From assembly GCA_002825465.1 (NCBI GenBank), contig PJER01000089.1, forward strand, positions 1 through 8,406: a stretch of 8,406 nucleotides of DNA. Direction: 5' to 3'. The position numbers and the translations under genes are program-made. Position 1 is the first letter of the stretch. Each line of letters begins with the position of its first letter. The stretch is from Candidatus Thorarchaeota archaeon MP8T_1 (GTDB lineage: Archaea > Asgardarchaeota > Thorarchaeia > Thorarchaeales > Thorarchaeaceae). Positions 6,601 to 8,406 of the stretch are shown here, one piece after another. The notes under the pieces were generated by a model. The model did no database searches. It was not told the origin of the DNA and saw only the letters and a list, made by a program, of their open reading frames with translations.

Positions 6601-7495
6601 TTGCAATCTGCTCTCCAGGTATCTCTAGCGCCATGTTCTTAACAAGTGCTTTAAATAGAGATGTGCCTTCTTTTATTCCTCCTATTAATGCCTCCATAGG
6701 AAGCTTCTCAGTAGCATATTCTACAGCAGCTTGAGATGCTCCATATCCAAGAGATGTTGGAATGTCTATTCCTTTATCTCTGGCAGCACCATATGCTTGG
6801 CCGCCAACTGGAGCTACCATCATCCCTAATGCGGCCTGCTGCCCTCCTGGTAGCATAGCAATCGGCATACTTAATAGGCTTTGAGATATAGACTTGATAC
6901 CTGAATATATTCCTGACTCAACATCTCCCTCTGTTTTTGGCATTATATATTGCGCATACCCACCAATCTTTCTCTGTTCTTCAGCAGTAAGATCGGTTAT
7001 CTTTTTCCCAACTCCCTTTGGAATAATTCCAAGTGCTGCCATAGCATCTGCAACAGGCTCAACAGCTACTTCTGATGCAGACCTCAATACACCATACATA
7101 CCTGCACTTGTTTCATAGAATCCAGACTCAAGCGCTGATTTTGCTTTTTTCAGTGCCGACATCGATTCATCAATGATATTTAGGTTAGGTATATCATCCT
7201 TTGCTACTTTAAACAGATTGATATCGTTCTTCAGAATTCCCTGTAACTTTGGCGATACGGCATTCCAATCAGGTTCTTTTGCTTTATTCTCTGCGGCAGG
7301 AATATTATTCTCAACAGTTGTCTGCGGAAGACCAGTTGATTTTGAAAGCTTGTTGATCTTCACATACTCATCTGAAGGCTTTGGTGCTTGACGGTAGTAT
7401 CCCTTCAAGTCATCTCCCGTGTTATCAGGAAGTCCAGACAAATCAAGTCCGGTATCTCGCTCTCCATCAGGAAGATTTGAAAGGTCTAATGCCAT
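671..7495 (-). CDS. Giant multidomain virion (polyvalent-type) protein with GGDEF, ADP-ribosyltransferase-like and zincin domains
   Basis: A 2274-residue protein, ATG at 7495, stop TGA at 671-673. Visible order: LDLS-x-LPD tandem motif (3-24); Gly/Ala-rich hydrophobic stretch (about 195-345); two copies of an IP-x-x-D motif (406-460); Pro-rich linker (569-601); heptad coiled coil (602-620); GGDEF domain (622-775); ADP-ribosyltransferase-like domain (850-990); HESGH zincin (1024-1150); charged helical region (1150-1600) including FGFENGDQLVKALLNAPEM near 1310; a conserved-looking block with GGYVPLVYD (about 1795) and HDITHREAV (about 1860); and a C-terminal region with hydrophobic helices (1915-2274). 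The architecture fits phage polyvalent proteins, which join several effector domains in one chain packaged or delivered with the DNA. Its place between an internal-protein-like gene and a tail fibre/tailspike matches T7 gp16, although no lytic transglycosylase domain was recognised. Virion location and ejection are inferred. The frame reads naturally throughout, with no sign of a frameshift. Confidence 0.85.
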   Translation of the reverse strand: MALDLSNLPDGERDTGLDLSGLPDNTGDDLKGYYRQAPKPSDEYVKINKLSKSTGLPQTTVENNIPAAENKAKEPDWNAVSPKLQGILKNDINLFKVAKDDIPNLNIIDESMSALKKAKSALESGFYETSAGMYGVLRSASEVAVEPVADAMAALGIIPKGVGKKITDLTAEEQRKIGGYAQYIMPKTEGDVESGIYSGIKSISQSLLSMPIAMLPGGQQAALGMMVAPVGGQAYGAARDKGIDIPTSLGYGASQAAVEYATEKLPMEALIGGIKEGTSLFKALVKNMALEIPGEQIATVLQDMNDWAITNPEQPFSEYIKQRPSAAAQTLIATIVGTGGQVTVVKGVEAAARAYQKKKIQADDSINKSAHLAAAIDAVSKTKLSKSDKESLASVLNQLSDDQADDIYIPIEDAKKFFQDNPEAADDISKKLPEVTKSVQEASVTGGDVIIPVKDYLTYFSDFHDELKDNIRIGADRMSLNDVEQFRKADTEQFKQEAEKILKTRENEDSADKVYQSIKDQVMQTGKFTEDAADKYAAIHKAFAISMADRLGITPEEVYQKYQLGVRVPPPVSEPSPPPGEGAVAGGTQFEQPQRVAQPIPLEDEVKQLRERVKQLEIELRTSRVTGLKNKVAFDEDEGLGLSSVGAGDMDGLKRLNDTIGHKTADSVLKTLGDIVLAAEADTEGAKAYHISGDEFAFRFDSNETGQAFLDNLQKRLENVDVELDVETPEGIKSYVYQGIGLSFGVGENYEIADQNAGKQKIERLKTGLREEARVSGPPRRLREIPGGENLVGEISQPQAESALGVKVEELTDEEYQNALQLFNKLSTSRASLQTEGSDGQTIANTQPEKAWASKTQIINESGKPAIVYRGAARALNETDFNTKSLGYNTGFNASGLGVWFTSSSQEAEGYGDKVEAFHLDIRNPKVFSIGSEDDIPDFDSINAAIDYRKFLQEQGHDGIVIDLRDIGEGFHAVAFDSTQAIRPESTFYQGTELISKQSNLLFQKKRGSISIPYDISKDKSIINIFEDADLSTFIHESGHFFFEVMTDIANQKDSPQQINDDMQTVLDWYGVKDLSEWNKMDTEQRRSHHEMFARGFEAYLFEGKAPSIELKSVFSRIRAWMISIYKSIRGLKVNLTPEVRQVMDRLLATDDQIKVAESANNYRPMFDSMENARMTKTEFDAYTKGNDNATETAMEYLDKRSLKDMQWLSRAKSKKIKELQRDAAEKRKAIKQDVTDQISNEPVYIAETFFKKGETIGHEGEEIKVTKGYKLHKKQVLDLFPSDELASVDLSRLKGMLSVTDGMELDMAGQMFGFENGDQLVKALLNAPEMKDAIEDRTDELMLEKYGDISSPEALEAAANEAIHNDARGKFIATELRALNKMLGRKSDITKAAKEYADTKISEKSVKEAVKSSQYRSAEARAARDAETSLRKNDIEKSAQYKRAQLLNFYMAKSSDNASIEVEKTLSYLKKFGKTSVRKGLRGDMVEQLDALLAKFDLRKAVPVNPERKTLSDFVKDESDRLDAAIPDLDPIASDENFRKHYKDLTLDEFRGLRDTVKQLEHMARREHQMYIERRNMSFEQEKTAILAELRTANPNAFDEDGMPKPYRKDREPLLKEYKNRFKSIFDAEFLNLENILDVMTLGEGKQVFDSLFNRLSEAQDNQTIMMKNLAEYLAPYTKAYSLKERAGFSMAASRVFIPETGEYFTRDKLVSVALFYGSLDGRQRLTDGNGYSEAQLKAIMSKLSPKDLDFIEAMWRMSDEQVWPELEALDKRTKGVPAKKIQPAPFTINGREMRGGYVPLVYDGDLSTRSYDLNTDNAINELRGGGVTQASTRQSASKQRLREVKRPLDLSISAITYKINETVHDITHREAVTDTYRLMKSHRFSTAIRNISGPAVYKAMLEKVRETAISPHVPRGVTERALWYLRRNTMINMMGASFNTFAINILGASPAIRAVGPIRFMRAVQKIAGKDIAKRYNWVLEKSPYMKERLEGFDRDLNTEVNRFTGKASVMPSLSVWFAGLSVMDRMVTIPSWMAAYEKGMDENNNDETRAVQYADRIIRQTQGSGRIIDLAKVSGGVGTAGEFKRILTMYYNFFSSQLGMMVKSKRLAQKEWNEGKRAKAAMEFTLSTLAVIVIPATLEAIARGNCGDDPDAEDYMYCTARSSAMFASSMFPLLRDMVPFAWHQFDPKTQAFGVRLSPVESAMETMARTPKSMADIFAGEGSEGDVRTVLRGLGYTFGLPGFQAARSVQGWQAFMDGETDNPAVVLTGAPK
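674..1753 (-). other. C-terminal helical, partly membrane-compatible region of the giant protein
   Basis: Residues about 1915-2274. It begins with VTERALWYLRRNTMINMMGA and continues through ADRIIRQTQGSG (about 2047-2058) and RILTMYYNFFSSQLGMM (about 2087-2103). A hydrophobic helix follows at 2127-2145 (TLSTLAVIVIPATLEAI), and a second weaker one, SSAMFASSMFPLLRDMVPFAW, ends at 2185. Between them lies CGDDPDAEDYMYC (2149-2161) with two cysteines. This pattern, with TQGSG-like and M-x-Y-x-F-F motifs, is one I recall from the C-termini of large podophage virion proteins, where LPD-type (large polyvalent protein-associated) domains are annotated. A role in envelope passage of ejected protein is inferred. 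Confidence 0.55.
682..686 (-). promoter_or_regulatory. Ribosome binding site for the tail fibre/tailspike gene
   Basis: AGGAG lies 7 bases upstream of the ATG at 674, inside the last codons of the giant gene. Together with the ATGA overlap (stop TGA of the giant gene at 671-673) it fixes the tail gene start and suggests coupled yet independently strong initiation, suiting a protein needed in more copies than its upstream neighbour. Confidence 0.8.
4046..4426 (-). other. Zincin-like metallopeptidase domain (HESGH)
   Basis: Residues about 1024-1150 of the giant protein. The helix DADLSTFIHESGHFFFEVM (1028-1046) contains the HExxH zinc motif: H1036, E1037 and H1040. Downstream, HEMFARGFEAYLFEGKAPS (1090-1108) supplies acidic residues; E1098 is the likeliest third zinc ligand, as in gluzincin-like families. 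The combination of xFxHExGHxFxE with ARGFEAYL followed by an amphipathic FSRIRAWMISIYKSI (1115-1129) is, from memory, typical of the metallopeptidase in phage polyvalent proteins. It may process the polyprotein itself after ejection or cut a host protein; the sequence does not say which. Confidence 0.8.
4526..4948 (-). other. ADP-ribosyltransferase-like domain (polyvalent-protein type)
   Basis: Residues about 850-990 of the giant protein. The order of motifs fits the small ART fold seen in phage polyvalent proteins: SKTQIINESGKPAIVYRGA (854-872), where the family often has VYHGT; SGLGVWFTSSSQEAEGYG (895-912), matching G-x-G-x-[YF]FT followed by A-x-x-Y; FHLDIRNPKVF (918-928), matching L-x-I-x-NP; GHDGIVID (956-963), matching GYDGIII; and HAVAFDSTQAIRPES (972-986), matching VVFDPxQIKS. 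Such domains would transfer ADP-ribose from NAD to a host target. The usual His of YHGT is Arg870 here, so the catalytic class (R-S-E or H-Y-E like) and activity are uncertain. Confidence 0.75.
5171..5632 (-). other. GGDEF (diguanylate cyclase-like) domain within the giant protein
   Basis: Residues about 622-775 of the giant protein. GGDEF domains condense two GTP into cyclic di-GMP as homodimers. Landmarks in order: VTGLKNKVAF (625-634), matching the xLTGLxNRxxF entry motif; DMDGLKRLNDTIGH (649-662), giving metal-binding Asp649 and Asn657; Asp666 at the guanine-binding position; SGDEF (692-696), the signature with Ser for the first Gly; GLSFGVG (741-747), matching the S-x-G-V strand; and ADQNAGKQKIERLKTGLR (753-770), ending in Lys766 and Arg770. 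Spacings match those of PleD (D327, N335, D344, GGEEF, K442, R446) almost exactly. No RxxD inhibitory site precedes SGDEF. The fold assignment is firm; catalytic activity and product are inferred. Confidence 0.88.
5633..5791 (-). other. Proline-rich linker and heptad coiled coil leading into the GGDEF domain
   Basis: Residues 569-621 of the giant protein. Residues 569-601 are Pro/Gly/Glu/Gln-rich (PPPVSEPSPPPGEG and following) and probably disordered. Residues 602-620 place hydrophobic residues at L602, V606, L609, V613, L616 and L620, a strict 4-3-4-3-4 heptad pattern with charged residues between, so a parallel dimeric coiled coil is likely. It runs straight into the first GGDEF motif at 625. 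Diguanylate cyclases need two GGDEF domains face to face, and coiled coils at this position are a usual way to achieve it. Confidence 0.75.
6116..6280 (-). repeat. Duplicated IP-x-x-D motif segment in the giant protein
   Basis: DIYIPIEDAKKFF (residues 406-418) and DVIIPVKDYLTYF (448-460) align without gaps at D, I, P, D and the final F, exactly 42 residues apart. The pattern suggests an internal duplication of a small beta-strand-plus-helix unit. I recall similar IP-x-x-D-[YF]-x-x-[YF] segments in large phage virion proteins, but I cannot assign a function. Confidence 0.5.
7424..7489 (-). repeat. Tandem LDLS-x-LPD motif at the N-terminus of the giant protein
   Basis: Residues 3-10 (LDLSNLPD) and 17-24 (LDLSGLPD) repeat with a 14-residue period. 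The two copies differ in codon choice, so the identity is at protein rather than DNA level, which points to selection on the peptide. As the extreme N-terminus of a presumed packaged protein it could be a docking or packaging tag, but this is a guess. Confidence 0.6.
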
Positions 7496-7510
7496 TATTT
7501 TAACTGCCCC
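7493..7510 (-). promoter_or_regulatory. TAATG junction between the internal-protein-like gene and the giant gene
   Basis: The TAA stop (7495-7497) and ATG start (7493-7495) share one base. The only purine-rich element upstream is GGGG (7507-7510), 11 bases from the ATG, which is a poor Shine-Dalgarno match and spacing. Initiation of the giant protein therefore probably relies on termination-reinitiation by ribosomes finishing the upstream gene, keeping the two products in a fixed ratio. Confidence 0.6.
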
Positions 7511-8406
7511 GTAACATAATCAATGTTCGCTTCAGTAACAGGCTTATTCTGACTCTTAAGCACTGAATAAGCTGCTATTCTATCAGGTGATGCAACTATA
7601 TCTCTAGCAGCAAACCATCTGTTCGCATCAAGATAATACTTAGTGTAGAACTCATCCTGAGCATCAGTTGTCTCTGGTATTTTAATTCCTGATGATCTCA
7701 AATGATTCATAGCTGAAGATACAGCAGGTTGGTCATCGTCAGGCGTTGATATCACATAGTCTGTAGTGCCTTTCTGGTATGCTTCACCATAGATATCAGG
7801 CTCAGGCTTATACCATGGGGCATTGGTTTCATGGCCTTCCATGAACCACTTATCAGCCCATACTCCAATATCTTCAGGACGCTTCGTCTCTTTGACATTA
7901 TCAAGGATATATCCCTGATAGGATATCCATTGTTGCTTGTCTGCCTTTGTCCACTTAGAACGCGGTCTACCAATCCTGTCTTCAAATGACCTCTGTACTA
8001 ATGTTGCACTTACTGTTCCACGCTTCTCAATCTTCCTACGAAGTGAACGATAGGTTGAGTCTTTCAAGTATGGTTCATATGGGGCAAGCTGAGATGTATC
8101 GGTAATATCTCCAACATTTATGTGATGCTCAGCCTGATCGAGCATGTCCCAATCATCCTCTTTGCGTTCAGCCTTTGTTGCCCTGGCGCGAAGATAATCA
8201 GTGATTTGCTTCTGGCCTTCCCCGGTCATTGAAGACCACAATGAGGGAGGGATTGAGTCAAGTGTACTATTTGGCTGAACAACAATCTTCCATGCATTAT
8301 CTTGTGCTTGCTTATGTTGTTGTGTAATTAACTGATTTGCTTCACTATATCTATCCTTGATACGCTTAATTATATCATCACGTTCTTCGCCCTTATACTT
8401 GCTCCT
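7495..8406 (-). CDS. Probable podophage internal virion protein, C-terminal part (N-terminus outside window)
   Basis: 303 codons are open from the window edge to the TAA at 7495-7497; the frame is uninterrupted at 8406, so the start lies outside. A TTG at 8241 could be taken as a start, but the reading upstream of it is protein-like (for example YKGEERDDIIKRIKDRYSEA), so the gene is longer. The visible part is hydrophilic, mostly helical and rich in aromatic and charged residues, with no membrane segment and no catalytic motif I recognise. The pattern LDSIPPSLWSSMTGEGQ, followed by a helical region with SQLAPYEPYLKDSTYRSLRR and an end containing DEFYTKYYL, resembles by memory the C-terminal regions of podophage internal proteins, some of which carry a lytic transglycosylase domain elsewhere. 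It overlaps the next gene by one base (TAATG), so the two are probably co-translated. Family assignment is tentative. Confidence 0.5.
   Translation of the reverse strand, partial: RSKYKGEERDDIIKRIKDRYSEANQLITQQHKQAQDNAWKIVVQPNSTLDSIPPSLWSSMTGEGQKQITDYLRARATKAERKEDDWDMLDQAEHHINVGDITDTSQLAPYEPYLKDSTYRSLRRKIEKRGTVSATLVQRSFEDRIGRPRSKWTKADKQQWISYQGYILDNVKETKRPEDIGVWADKWFMEGHETNAPWYKPEPDIYGEAYQKGTTDYVISTPDDDQPAVSSAMNHLRSSGIKIPETTDAQDEFYTKYYLDANRWFAARDIVASPDRIAAYSVLKSQNKPVTEANIDYVTGQLK

Noticed and set aside
7752..7985. Minus-strand open frame of 77 codons in another frame of the internal-protein-like gene
   Set aside because: Fully contained in a longer protein-like frame; no domain and no separate initiation signal.
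8239..8241. TTG as the start of the internal-protein-like gene
   Set aside because: The frame is open and protein-like up to the window edge at 8406, and no good ribosome binding site precedes this TTG, so the true start is outside.

Overview
The window reads as part of the late structural region of a tailed phage or prophage. Three genes lie on the minus strand and cover essentially every base, joined by start/stop overlaps of 1 and 4 bases. In transcription order (right to left) they are the C-terminal part of a protein that resembles a podophage internal virion protein (7495-8406, cut by the window edge), a 2274-residue multidomain protein (671-7495), and the N-terminal part of a tail fibre or tailspike (1-674, cut by the other edge). 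This order matches the internal-protein, internal-protein, tail-fibre order at the end of T7-like podophage virion operons. Base composition is moderately AT-rich. Nothing in the sequence names the host; the layout and the GGDEF domain suggest a Gram-negative bacterium, but that is inference.

The large protein dominates the window. From N to C terminus I see: a short tandem motif (LDLS-x-LPD twice, residues 3-24); a Gly/Ala-rich, partly hydrophobic helical region (about 120-350); a duplicated IP-x-x-D motif segment (406-460); a proline-rich linker (569-601); a perfect heptad coiled coil (602-620); a GGDEF diguanylate-cyclase-like domain (about 622-775) with the usual metal, nucleotide and phosphate residues in place; a linker; an ADP-ribosyltransferase-like domain of the type seen in phage polyvalent proteins (about 850-990); a zincin-like metallopeptidase with HESGH (about 1024-1150); a long charged helical region (about 1150-1600); and a C-terminal region with membrane-compatible helices, of the kind found in very large podophage virion proteins.

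A working picture (inference) is that the large protein is packaged in the head and ejected with the DNA. Its ends would serve assembly and envelope passage, and its central enzyme-like domains would act in the host cell. The GGDEF domain with its own dimerising coiled coil is the most notable element, because a virion-delivered enzyme that makes c-di-GMP or a related nucleotide would be an unusual way to manipulate a host. The tail fibre/tailspike gene starts inside the stop codon of the large gene and has its own AGGAG ribosome binding site. It carries an attachment-type N-terminal domain followed by the first residues of what looks like a pectate-lyase-type beta-helix.

I see no RNA genes, CRISPR array, insertion sequence, terminator, origin or promoter, and no gene-free stretch.
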